Shown: in pieces, positions 55,774 through 64,000 of the stretch
How the letters are laid out: every line of letters begins with the position of its first letter
How positions within the stretch are numbered: the stretch's first letter is position 1
From: Paraburkholderia edwinii
Lineage (GTDB): Bacteria; Pseudomonadota; Gammaproteobacteria; Burkholderiales; Burkholderiaceae
Direction of reading: 5' to 3'
Assembly (NCBI RefSeq): GCF_019428685.1
Contig: NZ_CP080095.1
Span: 2,356,001-2,420,000, forward strand
DNA length: 64,000 nucleotides
Program-made: the position numbers and the translations under genes
Notes under the pieces: generated by a model
What the model was told of the DNA's origin: nothing
The model's database searches: none
The model's input: only the letters and a program-made list of their open reading frames with translations

Positions 55774-57312
55774 TTACCGCCGTCCGTATGTATCGTCGAA
55801 CCGGACGATATCGTCCTCGCCGAGATACGAGCCCGACTGCACCTCGATGATTTCGAGCGGCATCTTGCCCGGATTCTCGAGCCGGTGCGTGACACCGAGC
55901 GGGATATACGCCGATTCGTTTTCCGACACAATGAATCGCTCTTCGCCGCGCGTAACGAGCGCCGTGCCGCGCACGACGATCCAGTGCTCGGCGCGATGGT
56001 GGTGCATCTGCAGCGACAGCTGCGCGCCCGGTTTCACGACGATGCGCTTCACCTGGAAGCGCTCGCCCGTATCGACCGAATCATAGTGGCCCCACGGACG
56101 GTGCACCTTGCGGTGGTTGGTCGCCTCGGTGCCGCGCTCGCTACGAATGCGGCCGACCACCTTCTTCACATCCTGCACATGCGCTTTATCGGCGACGAGA
56201 ATCGCATCGTCCGTTTCGACGACGACGAGATCCGTCGTGCCGACGCAAGCGATCAACCGTCCTTCCGAATGCGCGAACGTCGATTCGGCGCCTTCGAAAA
56301 TCACGCGGCCGCGGCTCACGTTTTCCGCATCGTCCTTCGGCGAGATCTGCCAGATCGCGTCCCACGAACCGACGTCGGACCAGCCGGCCGCGAGCGGCAC
56401 GACCACGCCGCTTGCCACCGACGCATCGCTGCCGAGCTTCTCCATCACCGCATAGTCGATCGAATTCGACGGACAGTTGCCGAATGCCTCGCGCTGCAGG
56501 CGGAAGAAGTCGCCGTCCGCAGTGCCGCCCGTATAAGCCGCCTCGGCCGCATCGTAGATCGCCGGGTGGAAGTGCCTGATCGCCTTCAGCCACGTCGACG
56601 CGCGCATGATGAAAATGCCGCTGTTCCACCAGTAATCCTGCGATTCGATATAACGCTGCGCGAGTTCGAGATGCGGCTTCTCGACAAAGCGGTCGAGATG
56701 CCGCGCGCCGCCCGCGGGCGCGCCTTCGTCGGACGCGGCCGGCATCGGCGCGCCGAGGCGGATGTAGCCATAACCGGTTTCGGCGCGCGTGGGCACGATG
56801 CCCATCGTCACGACATGGCCGGCCGCCGCGTGCTGGACACCGGCGGCCACCGCCGCCTGAAAGCCGGCGAGATCGGCGATCGAATGGTCCGCAGGCATCA
56901 CGACCATGATTGCGTCCTCGTCCTGCGCGGCGACCGACAGCGCGGCCGCGGTCAACGCGGGCGCCGTGTCGCGGCCGACCGGCTCGAGCATGAGCCGGCT
57001 CGCCTTGCCGGCCACGCGCAACTGCTCGGCCGTCGTAAAGCGATGCTCTTCGTTGCAGACCACGACGAGTTGCTCGGCAACCGCATAACCCGCATCGAGC
57101 GCGTCGAGACGCCGGGTCGTCGATTGCAGGAGCGAGTCCTCACCTAGCAGGCCGATCAACTGCTTGGGATGCTGCTCGCGCGACATCGGCCATAAGCGCG
57201 TGCCGGAACCGCCGGCCAGAATCACCGGCTGGACCTTGAGCTTGACGGAAAGCGGCGCAGCGGAAGCGGGCCGGGATTGGACGGCGGTGGACGCCGTACC
57301 GAGAGCACTCAT
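55774..57312 (-). CDS. manC: Bifunctional mannose-1-phosphate guanylyltransferase / mannose-6-phosphate isomerase
   Basis: 512 residues. The nucleotidyltransferase starts at VILAGGSGTRLWPMSREQHPKQ (signature GGxGTRLWPxSR...PKQ), with FVEKP and NSGIFIMRAS later. The C-terminal cupin isomerase holds RPWGHYDSVDTGERFQVKRI and QLSLQMHHHRAEHWIVV. It makes GDP-mannose, the precursor of mannose, rhamnose and fucose residues in exopolysaccharide, and corresponds to BceA of the cepacian system. It is divergent from wcaJ. GAGGAG lies just before the ATG. Confidence 0.95.
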   Translation of the reverse strand: MSALGTASTAVQSRPASAAPLSVKLKVQPVILAGGSGTRLWPMSREQHPKQLIGLLGEDSLLQSTTRRLDALDAGYAVAEQLVVVCNEEHRFTTAEQLRVAGKASRLMLEPVGRDTAPALTAAALSVAAQDEDAIMVVMPADHSIADLAGFQAAVAAGVQHAAAGHVVTMGIVPTRAETGYGYIRLGAPMPAASDEGAPAGGARHLDRFVEKPHLELAQRYIESQDYWWNSGIFIMRASTWLKAIRHFHPAIYDAAEAAYTGGTADGDFFRLQREAFGNCPSNSIDYAVMEKLGSDASVASGVVVPLAAGWSDVGSWDAIWQISPKDDAENVSRGRVIFEGAESTFAHSEGRLIACVGTTDLVVVETDDAILVADKAHVQDVKKVVGRIRSERGTEATNHRKVHRPWGHYDSVDTGERFQVKRIVVKPGAQLSLQMHHHRAEHWIVVRGTALVTRGEERFIVSENESAYIPLGVTHRLENPGKMPLEIIEVQSGSYLGEDDIVRFDDTYGRR

Positions 57313-57852
57313 GGTTGACTCCTCGAGCTGGAATGAGTGCTCCGAGTTTTATCACGTAGTAAATAGTCAATAAAAGAGAGCTTAATTCGCAGCGAATTTT
57401 TCTAAAGATTTTTCCGCATGGAATTGCGATAGATTTAAGTCACTCCCACTCAAAAAAATCAAATAAATATGAGAATTAATGAAATGCTGTTCCGGTGTGC
57501 AGGACAAATTCCGGATGCATGAATACAACAGGCGGTTGAAAGTAATGTAAGAAATGCCGAGAAGGCCAGCTGGATAGCGGTGGAAACCGGTTTCCAGTGA
57601 CCCGAAAGAGGTAATAGTTGCCGCAGAAATCAGAAAAAAATCGGGAAATAGTTTCCGATACAAATTGTTTTTTTTAGAAACTTGCGGCAGGAATTTTAAT
57701 GCCTCTTTATTCATACTAGTACGAGGGTATTCACCAATTCGCCAGTGCATCCCCGCGCGAATAAAAACCGGAGCAGCCGGATTTTTATGAGCAGTCGCCC
57801 GCATGGGTTGCTGCCATGGTCCGGACCGTATTGATCAACGAGGTGCAGCAGT
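57313..57852. promoter_or_regulatory. 540-bp AT-rich control region of the exopolysaccharide cluster
   Basis: Divergent control region between manC and wcaJ, the most AT-rich long stretch in the window. It contains the perfect 16-bp palindrome TGGAAACCGGTTTCCA (57581-57596) and a second, GGAAA-TAG-TTTCC (57644-57656). For manC a TTGACT element lies about 60 bp before the start codon, with TGATAAAAC after it. A T-run (57667-57675) precedes the presumed wcaJ promoter. Frames here are short and not gene-like. Confidence 0.6.
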
Positions 57853-59277
57853 ATGTTGAGCGTGCTATCGAGAATCATCGACATTGCGATGGTCGCCCTG
57901 GGCGCCATGATCGCGGCCGCGGTGCACAGCGGGCACTTCGTGTGGCTCGACGATATGCAAAGCATTTCGTTGACCTTCGACTGTCTGCTGATCGTGCTGT
58001 TTTTTCCGGCACTCGGCATCTATCAGTCGTGGCGCGGCAAATCGCTGTACGACCTGATGTGGCGCGTGTCGTGCGGATGGCTGCTGGTCGAGGTGACCGG
58101 CATCCTGATGAGCTTCAGCCTGCATCGCGCGGAACTTCTGTCGCGCCTGTGGCTCGGTTATTGGGCCGTGGCGAGCATCGTGCTGCTGATCGTTTCGAAA
58201 GCGCTTGTGCATACCGTGCTCAAAGGCTTGCGTCGCGAAGGCTTCAACCAGAAGGCGGTGGCCATCGTCGGCAGCGTGCCGTACGGCAAGTTTCTGGTCG
58301 AGCAGATCCGCAGCCGCCCCGATGCGGGCTTCACGCCGGTCATCGTCTATACCGAGGACGGCGCGCATAACCGTCGCGACGGCGATCCTCTCGACGATCC
58401 CGCCGCGAGCGAGCTCGGGCCGCACGATCTCGAAGGCGTGCCGGTCGTGCGCGACTTCGCGCATCTCGTGCAGATGATGCGGCGCGACGCGGTGCGCGAA
58501 CTGTGGATGGCGCTGCCGATGTCGAAGGAACGCACGATCCATCGCTTCGTCACCGAGTTCCGCAACGACTTTGTGAACATCCGTTTTATTCCGGACGTGC
58601 GCAGCCTGACGCTCTTCAACCAGCCGATGGTCGATCTGCTCGGCGTACCGGCCATCAATCTCGCAGCCTCGCCGATCACCGATCTGCGCGTGCTGCCCAA
58701 GCGCGTATTCGATCGCCTGTTCGCGCTGTGCGCGCTGACCGCGTTGTCGCCGGTGATGGTCGTGATCGCGCTGTTTGTGAAGCTGTCGTCGCCAGGGCCC
58801 GTGTTTTTCCGGCAGAAGCGCAAGGGCATCGACGGCAACGAGTTCGAGATCTACAAGTTCCGCTCGATGAAGATGCACAAGGAGCAGGCGGGCAAGGTGA
58901 CCCAGGCGACCAAGCGCGATCCGCGCATCACGCCGGTCGGCGCCTTCCTGCGCCGTACGAGCCTCGATGAACTGCCGCAGTTTATCAACGTGCTGAAGGG
59001 CGAAATGTCGGTAGTCGGGCCGCGTCCGCACGCACTCGAGCACGACGACATCTACAAGGATCTGGTGCGCGGCTATATGCACCGCTACCGGATCAAGCCG
59101 GGCATCACCGGCTGGGCGCAGATCAACGGTTACCGCGGCGAAACGGACCGCATCGAAAAGATGATGGGCCGCGTGAAGCTCGATCTGTACTACATGCAGC
59201 ACTGGACGTTCTGGCTCGATATGAAGATCGTCGTGCTGACTTTCTGGAAAGGTTTCGTCGGCAGCAACGCATATTGA
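57853..59277 (+). CDS. wcaJ: Undecaprenyl-phosphate glucose phosphotransferase (WcaJ/BceB type)
   Basis: 474 residues. Four N-terminal membrane helices and a CoA-binding-like middle domain precede the catalytic PGT domain: [19 protein letters not shown] (membrane segment), [42 protein letters not shown] and VGPRPHA. It transfers glucose-1-phosphate from UDP-glucose to undecaprenyl phosphate, the first step of repeat-unit assembly at the inner membrane. GAGGTG lies upstream of the ATG. Confidence 0.94.
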   Translation: MLSVLSRIIDIAMVALGAMIAAAVHSGHFVWLDDMQSISLTFDCLLIVLFFPALGIYQSWRGKSLYDLMWRVSCGWLLVEVTGILMSFSLHRAELLSRLWLGYWAVASIVLLIVSKALVHTVLKGLRREGFNQKAVAIVGSVPYGKFLVEQIRSRPDAGFTPVIVYTEDGAHNRRDGDPLDDPAASELGPHDLEGVPVVRDFAHLVQMMRRDAVRELWMALPMSKERTIHRFVTEFRNDFVNIRFIPDVRSLTLFNQPMVDLLGVPAINLAASPITDLRVLPKRVFDRLFALCALTALSPVMVVIALFVKLSSPGPVFFRQKRKGIDGNEFEIYKFRSMKMHKEQAGKVTQATKRDPRITPVGAFLRRTSLDELPQFINVLKGEMSVVGPRPHALEHDDIYKDLVRGYMHRYRIKPGITGWAQINGYRGETDRIEKMMGRVKLDLYYMQHWTFWLDMKIVVLTFWKGFVGSNAY

Positions 59278-59447
59278 AGCGGCTGAAACGGCCCACGGCG
59301 GCAAGCGCCGCCGACGCACGAATGCGTGGGACGCCCCGCGTTGGGACGCCCCGTGTTTCCGCTTCGACGCGGCGCCGTGACTTCATTCGTTATTCGGTTG
59401 TGTCATTCGTGTCCACGGTGGACTACTCACTATTTGAGGTGTGATTC

Positions 59448-60866
59448 ATGAACGTGACGATCATTGGAACCGGCTATGTCGGCCTTGTGACGGGCGCCTG
59501 TCTTGCCGATATCGGCAACGACGTGTTCTGTCTCGACGTCGATCAGCGCAAGATCGATGTGCTGAACAACGGCGGCGTGCCGATCCATGAGCCTGGTCTT
59601 CTCGAGATCATCGCCCGCAACCGCAAGGCGGGCCGCCTCACGTTCTCGACCGACGTCGCGGCTTCGGTCGCGCACGGCGACATCCAGTTCATCGCGGTCG
59701 GCACGCCGCCCGACGAAGACGGCTCCGCGGACCTGCAATACGTGCTCGCGGCCGCCCGCAACATCGGCAAGCATATGGACGGCTTCAAGGTGATCGTCGA
59801 CAAGTCGACGGTGCCGGTCGGCACCGCGCGCCGCGTCGCCGCGGCCGTGTCGGAAGAGCTCGCCGCGCGCGGCTCGAAGCAGATGTTCTCGGTGGTTTCG
59901 AACCCCGAGTTCCTGAAGGAAGGCGCGGCCGTCGAAGACTTCACGCGGCCGGACCGCATCGTGATCGGCTGCGACGAAGACGTGCCCGGCGAAAAAGCGC
60001 GCGACATGATGAAGCGCCTCTATGCGCCGTTCAACCGCAACCGCGAGCGCACGCTGTACATGGACGTCGGCTCGGCCGAATTCACGAAGTACGCGGCCAA
60101 CGCGATGCTCGCGACGCGCATCTCGTTCATGAACGAACTTGCGAATCTCGCGGACCGCGTCGGCGCCGATATCGAAGCGGTGCGCCGCGGCATCGGCTCG
60201 GATCCGCGCATCGGCTACGACTTCCTGTATGCGGGCTGCGGCTACGGCGGCTCGTGCTTCCCGAAGGATGTGCAGGCGCTGATCCGCACCGCTAACGAAC
60301 GCGGCGAGGGACTGCAGATTCTCGAAGCCGTCGAAGCAGTCAACGACGCGCAGAAGAAGATTCTCGCGAACAAGATCGTCGCGCGTCTCGGTGGCGATCT
60401 GTCGGACCGCACGTTCGCGGTCTGGGGCCTCGCGTTCAAGCCGAATACCGACGATATGCGCGAAGCGCCGAGCCGTCCGCTGATTGCCGAACTGCTCGCG
60501 CGCGGCGCGAAGGTCAAGGCCTACGACCCGGTCGCGATCGATGAAGCGAAGCGCGTGCTTGCGCTCGATCTCGAATCGATGCCGCAGCGTCATGCGCGCC
60601 TGTCGTTCGTCGACGAGGAAATGGAGGCGCTCAATGGCGCCGATGCGCTCGTGATCCTGACCGAATGGAAGGTGTTCAAGAGCCCCGATTTCGACAGCCT
60701 GAAATCGAACCTGAAGACGCCGCTAATTTTCGACGGCCGCAATCTGTATGAGCCCGATTCGATGCGCGAGCTCGGCATCGAGTATCACGCGATCGGCCGC
60801 CAGCACGCTCAGCAGGATGCGAGCGTGCGCGATGGATCGAAGGCGATGGCTGCGACTGCAATCTAG
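59448..60866 (+). CDS. ugd: UDP-glucose 6-dehydrogenase
   Basis: 472 residues. [22 protein letters not shown] is the NAD-binding start; [15 protein letters not shown] carries the catalytic Cys; [20 protein letters not shown] and the UDP-binding C-terminus complete it. It makes UDP-glucuronic acid, a cepacian component, and corresponds to BceC. GAGGTG precedes the ATG. The C-terminal tail (about 25 residues) is unconserved. It sits between wcaJ and the phosphatase gene on the same strand. Confidence 0.96.
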   Translation: MNVTIIGTGYVGLVTGACLADIGNDVFCLDVDQRKIDVLNNGGVPIHEPGLLEIIARNRKAGRLTFSTDVAASVAHGDIQFIAVGTPPDEDGSADLQYVLAAARNIGKHMDGFKVIVDKSTVPVGTARRVAAAVSEELAARGSKQMFSVVSNPEFLKEGAAVEDFTRPDRIVIGCDEDVPGEKARDMMKRLYAPFNRNRERTLYMDVGSAEFTKYAANAMLATRISFMNELANLADRVGADIEAVRRGIGSDPRIGYDFLYAGCGYGGSCFPKDVQALIRTANERGEGLQILEAVEAVNDAQKKILANKIVARLGGDLSDRTFAVWGLAFKPNTDDMREAPSRPLIAELLARGAKVKAYDPVAIDEAKRVLALDLESMPQRHARLSFVDEEMEALNGADALVILTEWKVFKSPDFDSLKSNLKTPLIFDGRNLYEPDSMRELGIEYHAIGRQHAQQDASVRDGSKAMAATAI

Positions 60867-61008
60867 GCATCGGCGCCGGCGCCGCAGCCTTGCAAGCTTT
60901 CACGCATGCAAGGCTGCACCCAGGTTTTTTTGACAAACCGCTTGAGAACTTTTGACCACTATCGGACAAAGAACCGTTCAACCTAGCAAGACATCCACGG
61001 ATATCGAC

Positions 61009-61452
61009 ATGTTCGCCAATGTCCTGATCGTCTGCCACGCCAACGTCTGCCGGTCGCCTGCGGCAGAAATGCTGTTCAAGGCGTGTCAGTACCGACAACC
61101 GGGCGCGCCAATTGCGTTCCACTCCGCCGGCATCCGCGCGGTGGACGGCGACGGGATGGATCCCATCATGCGGCGCCTGCTCGCCGAACGCGGCATCACC
61201 GCCGGCGAACATCATGCGCGGCGCCTGAACAAACGGATGGTGCGCGACGCGGACCTGGTGCTCGTGACCGAACGCCGCCAGGTCAAGGACGTCGAAGCGC
61301 TGGACCCGGCTGCACGCGGCAAGGTCCACGCGCTCGGCAAATGGGAGGGCTCCGACGTCGTCGACCCACACGGCGGCGAAGAGCGGGAGTACCGCGAAAG
61401 CCTCGTCCTTATCGAACATCTGGTCATGGGATGGCTCAACAAAATATGCTGA
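61009..61452 (+). CDS. bceD: Low-molecular-weight protein tyrosine phosphatase (BceD type)
   Basis: 147 residues. The P-loop is VCHANVCRSPAAEM (C-x5-R-S near residue 9) and the general acid is in VVDPHGGEEREY. It reverses tyrosine phosphorylation of the partner autokinase encoded at the right edge, which controls chain export and polymerisation. ATG 61009 is chosen; an upstream TTG at 60952 is less likely. Its last seven bases overlap the start of the exporter gene (ATGCTGA), so translation is coupled. Confidence 0.95.
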   Translation: MFANVLIVCHANVCRSPAAEMLFKACQYRQPGAPIAFHSAGIRAVDGDGMDPIMRRLLAERGITAGEHHARRLNKRMVRDADLVLVTERRQVKDVEALDPAARGKVHALGKWEGSDVVDPHGGEEREYRESLVLIEHLVMGWLNKIC

Positions 61453-62624
61453 AGCGAAATATCACCTTTGTTTTTCTCCTTGTGCTGGCGTCCTTTTTGT
61501 CAGCGTGCTCGATTGCGCCCGGTAACCACCTCGACACGTCGCGTCTGAACGAACAGGCGCCGACCGGCCCCGCGCCGACCTACGACGTGAAGCTGATCGA
61601 CGCGCAACTGATCGTCGAGCAGGCCAAGTTCACCGCGGCGATGGCGCCGCCGCCGCTGCCGCCGTCGCAATACACATTGCAGGACTATGTCTATCACGTC
61701 GAGCCGCAGGACATTCTCGGCGTCACCGTGTGGAATCACCCGGAGCTGACGACGCAAAGCGGCACATCGCTCTCGACCGGCGGCAATACCACGCAGACCA
61801 TCTCGAGCGTGCTGCAGCAGCCGTACACGACCGCGCTGCCGGGCCAGGCCGATCCGTTCGGCCAGACCGTGACCCCCGACGGCACGATCTTCTTCCCGTT
61901 CGTCGGACGCATTCGCGCGGCCGGCAAAACCACCTCGCAGATTCGCGACGAACTCTCGATCGGACTCCGGCCGTTTATCAAGGACCCGCAGGTCGATGTG
62001 CGCGTGCTCGCGTTTCGCAGCCAGCGCGTCGACGTGACGGGCGAAGTGAAGACGCCCGGGCCGCTCGCAATCAGCGACGTGCCGCTGAAACTGGTCGATG
62101 CGATCACGCGCTCGGGCGGTACGAACCCCGATGCCGACCTGCAGCGCGTGCGCCTGACGCGCGCCAAGAAGCTCTACATCCTGAACGCGGACGCGATGCT
62201 CGATCGCGGCGACACCTCGCAGGACGTGCTGCTGCAACCGGGCGACGTGATCAACGTGCCGGACCGCACCGACAGCCGCATCTTCGTGATGGGCGAGGTG
62301 AAGACCCCGGCCACGCTGAATATGCTGAAGGGCCGCTTCACGATCGCCGATGCGCTGACCGGCGCGGGCGGCATTCTCGATACCGATGCGAACCCTCGGC
62401 AGATCTTCGTGATGCGCGGCATGCGCGACAACCCGACCTCGCCGCAGATTTTCCGGCTCGACATGACGCAACCCGACGCGGTGATGCTGAGCTCGCAATT
62501 CCAGCTGCAGCCGCTCGACGTGGTGTATGTCGGAACTGCCGCCGGCGCAACGTTCAACCGCATGATCCAGCAGATTCTGCCGGCCCTGCAGTCCGTGTTC
62601 TTTATCAAGGAGCTGACGAACTGA
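61446..62624 (+). CDS. bceE: Outer-membrane polysaccharide export lipoprotein (Wza/BceE type)
   Basis: 392 residues. The signal ends in a lipobox (LASFLSAC). The Poly_export domain begins YVYHVEPQDILGVTVWNHPEL, and two SLBB repeats follow, seen at VDVTGEVKTPGPLAI and IFVMGEVKTPATLNMLKGRFT. The C-terminus has a membrane-spanning helix (NRMIQQILPALQSVFFI). Wza-type octamers form the outer-membrane channel for the polymer. The gene start overlaps bceD by seven bases. Confidence 0.95.
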   Translation: MLKRNITFVFLLVLASFLSACSIAPGNHLDTSRLNEQAPTGPAPTYDVKLIDAQLIVEQAKFTAAMAPPPLPPSQYTLQDYVYHVEPQDILGVTVWNHPELTTQSGTSLSTGGNTTQTISSVLQQPYTTALPGQADPFGQTVTPDGTIFFPFVGRIRAAGKTTSQIRDELSIGLRPFIKDPQVDVRVLAFRSQRVDVTGEVKTPGPLAISDVPLKLVDAITRSGGTNPDADLQRVRLTRAKKLYILNADAMLDRGDTSQDVLLQPGDVINVPDRTDSRIFVMGEVKTPATLNMLKGRFTIADALTGAGGILDTDANPRQIFVMRGMRDNPTSPQIFRLDMTQPDAVMLSSQFQLQPLDVVYVGTAAGATFNRMIQQILPALQSVFFIKELTN

Positions 62625-62821
62625 TCGCCCCTTGCGGCCGGGGTTGCGCCGCCCGAAGCTGATTCGACGATGGTCGAACCGACGACGGCGGCAGCCTGAA
62701 TACGCAGCTAACGGGCACACGCAACCCGATCGCCGGCGGCCGGGCCCTGCATCGCGCAGGCCGGCCGCCCCCGAAATCGCAGTACCCCGAACCGAGCGGG
62801 GATTAACCCGGGGATTGAACC

Positions 62822-64000
62822 GTGAGTACTCAAGTCAACACGCATCTGGCCATTCAGGGCCGAACCGAGGAAGAGGACGTCGTCCTCGGTCAGCTGATCC
62901 AGACGATCATCGACGACGTCTGGTGGCTGGTCGCGATCGCCGCGACGATCGTCGCGATAGCGGGCGTGTACTGCTACATCGCAAAGCCGGTCTATTCGGC
63001 CGACGCGCACGTGCGCGTCGAACCGCAGGACAACACGTCGCAGGCGCTCACGCAGAACCAGACCGGCGCGGCCATCACGACCGGCGCCGGCGGCGGCTCG
63101 GCCGCGCTGCCGACCGATGCCGAGATCGAAATCATCAAAAGCCGCGGCGTGCTCGGGCCCGTCGTGCAGCAGATGAAACTGAACTTCTCGGTCACGCCGA
63201 AGACGTTCCCGTTTCTCGGCCGGCTCGCCGCGCGTCTGCATCATGCCGATGGGCTCGCGAAGCCGTGGTTCGGTCTGAACTCCTATGCATGGGGCGGCGA
63301 GCAGGCGACCGTCGACTCGGTTGAAGTGACGCCCGCGCTCGAAGGCAAACAGCTCACGATGACCGCGCTCGCAGGCAATCAGTACGAGCTGCGCGCACCG
63401 GACGGCCAACTGCTGTTGCACGGCCAGGTCGGCGAAACCGCGCAGGGCGGCGGCGTGACGATCGTGGTCGACAAGCTCGTTGCGCGGCCGGGCACGCAGT
63501 TCACCGTGGTGCGCTCGAACGATCTCGACGCGATCGCTGGTTTCCAGGGGGCCATCAAGGTGGCCGAGCAGGGCAAGCAGACGGGCGTGATCCAGATCTC
63601 GCTCGAAAGCGGCGACCCCGATCAGGCCGCGGCAATCGCGAACGCGGTTGCGCAGTCGTACCTGCGCGAGCATATCCAGACGAAGCAGGCCGACGCGAGC
63701 CGCATGCTCGACTTCCTGAAGAGCGAGGAGCCGCGCCTGAAGTCCGAGCTCGAGAATTCCGAGGCCGCGCTGACCGCCTATCAGAGCAAGTCCGGCTCGA
63801 TCAACGCATCGGATGAAGCGACCATCTACCTGAACGGCGCGGTCGACTACCAGAAGCAGATCGCCTCGCTGAAGATGCAGATCGCCTCGCTGCAGCAGAC
63901 CTACGCGAACGATCACCCGATCCTCAAGGCCGCGCGCGAACAGATGGCCGAACTGCAGGCGCAGGAAGCCCGCTATTCGGCGCGTTTCCGCGATCTGCCG
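62822..64000 (+). CDS. bceF: Polysaccharide chain-length regulator / tyrosine autokinase (Wzc/BceF type), N-terminal part cut by right edge
   Basis: Starts at GTG 62822 behind GGGGATTG; 393 codons are inside the window and the ATPase half lies beyond it. The N-terminal Wzz-type region has a first membrane helix (VWWLVAIAATIVAIAGVYCYI), the AEIEIIKSRGVLGPVV segment and a coiled-coil region (DFLKSEEPRLKSELENSEAA and following) that form the periplasmic part. The kinase half with Walker motifs and Tyr cluster is expected downstream. It is the probable partner of the upstream phosphatase. Confidence 0.9.
   Translation, partial: MSTQVNTHLAIQGRTEEEDVVLGQLIQTIIDDVWWLVAIAATIVAIAGVYCYIAKPVYSADAHVRVEPQDNTSQALTQNQTGAAITTGAGGGSAALPTDAEIEIIKSRGVLGPVVQQMKLNFSVTPKTFPFLGRLAARLHHADGLAKPWFGLNSYAWGGEQATVDSVEVTPALEGKQLTMTALAGNQYELRAPDGQLLLHGQVGETAQGGGVTIVVDKLVARPGTQFTVVRSNDLDAIAGFQGAIKVAEQGKQTGVIQISLESGDPDQAAAIANAVAQSYLREHIQTKQADASRMLDFLKSEEPRLKSELENSEAALTAYQSKSGSINASDEATIYLNGAVDYQKQIASLKMQIASLQQTYANDHPILKAAREQMAELQAQEARYSARFRDLP

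Overview
The window is GC-rich chromosomal DNA (AT-rich only in a few intergenic stretches), and nearly every gene looks like core genome of a Burkholderia sensu lato species (Burkholderia, Paraburkholderia, Trinickia and relatives). The family evidence is the tesA/ABC pair beside pgi, the nnr-dadA-purL neighbourhood, the mprF-acvB pair, the selO-msrB-yciB-bolA-parvulin run, and a cepacian-type exopolysaccharide (bce) cluster in the order manC, wcaJ, ugd, low-molecular-weight phosphatase, polysaccharide exporter, tyrosine autokinase. I found no rRNA, tRNA, complete insertion sequence, prophage or CRISPR array. The species call is an inference.

Layout. 1-2.9 kb: partial arylesterase (minus), divergent ABC ATPase, pgi. 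3.3-7.4 kb: CPBP membrane protease, NAD(P)HX repair enzyme, FAD-dependent D-amino-acid dehydrogenase. 7.7-11.8 kb: purL. 12-16.1 kb: mprF-acvB, making and hydrolysing aminoacyl-phosphatidylglycerol. 16.5-20.6 kb: protein quality and redox genes on the minus strand. 20.8-26.4 kb: fatty-acid activation and beta-oxidation, nicotinamidase, EamA transporter. 26.4-29.6 kb: small lipoprotein, GYD, Dabb and hot-dog proteins, MDR reductase. 29.6-31.6 kb: a probable accessory gene. 31.7-36.8 kb: SDR, prolyl oligopeptidase, esterase, NRDE protein. 37-41.8 kb: ygfZ, then the mltG-tmk-holB-tatD operon. 41.8-49.1 kb: ankyrin protein, Tai-type immunity protein, MscS channel, otsA, an orphan ATPase, a GT4 glycosyltransferase. 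49.1-53.8 kb: gene-poor, repeat-rich, with small genes. 53.8-64 kb: a protein with a transposase-type DNA-binding domain, then the exopolysaccharide cluster running off the right edge.

The most unusual item is the cysteine-free 561-residue protein at 29864-31549. Its C-terminal half matches, along its whole length and from memory of the sequence, the Rho-deamidase domain of cytotoxic necrotizing factor CNF1, but both catalytic residues (Cys and His) are replaced. It reads as a secreted effector or toxin that has lost, or changed, its chemistry. Two small minus-strand genes at 49.2-49.8 kb share homologous ribosome binding sites and first codons, and one lies behind a TTCG-N16-TTCG element of the type recognised by HrpB-family type III secretion regulators.

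Other points of interest are a GAACGATCGTTC operator placed over the fadB-like promoter, paired GGAAA-TTTCC palindromes in the exopolysaccharide control region, divergent genes whose start codons overlap at 385-388, and many short tandem arrays (11-15 bp units) at gene ends, two of which share an 11-nt core although they lie 50 kb apart.
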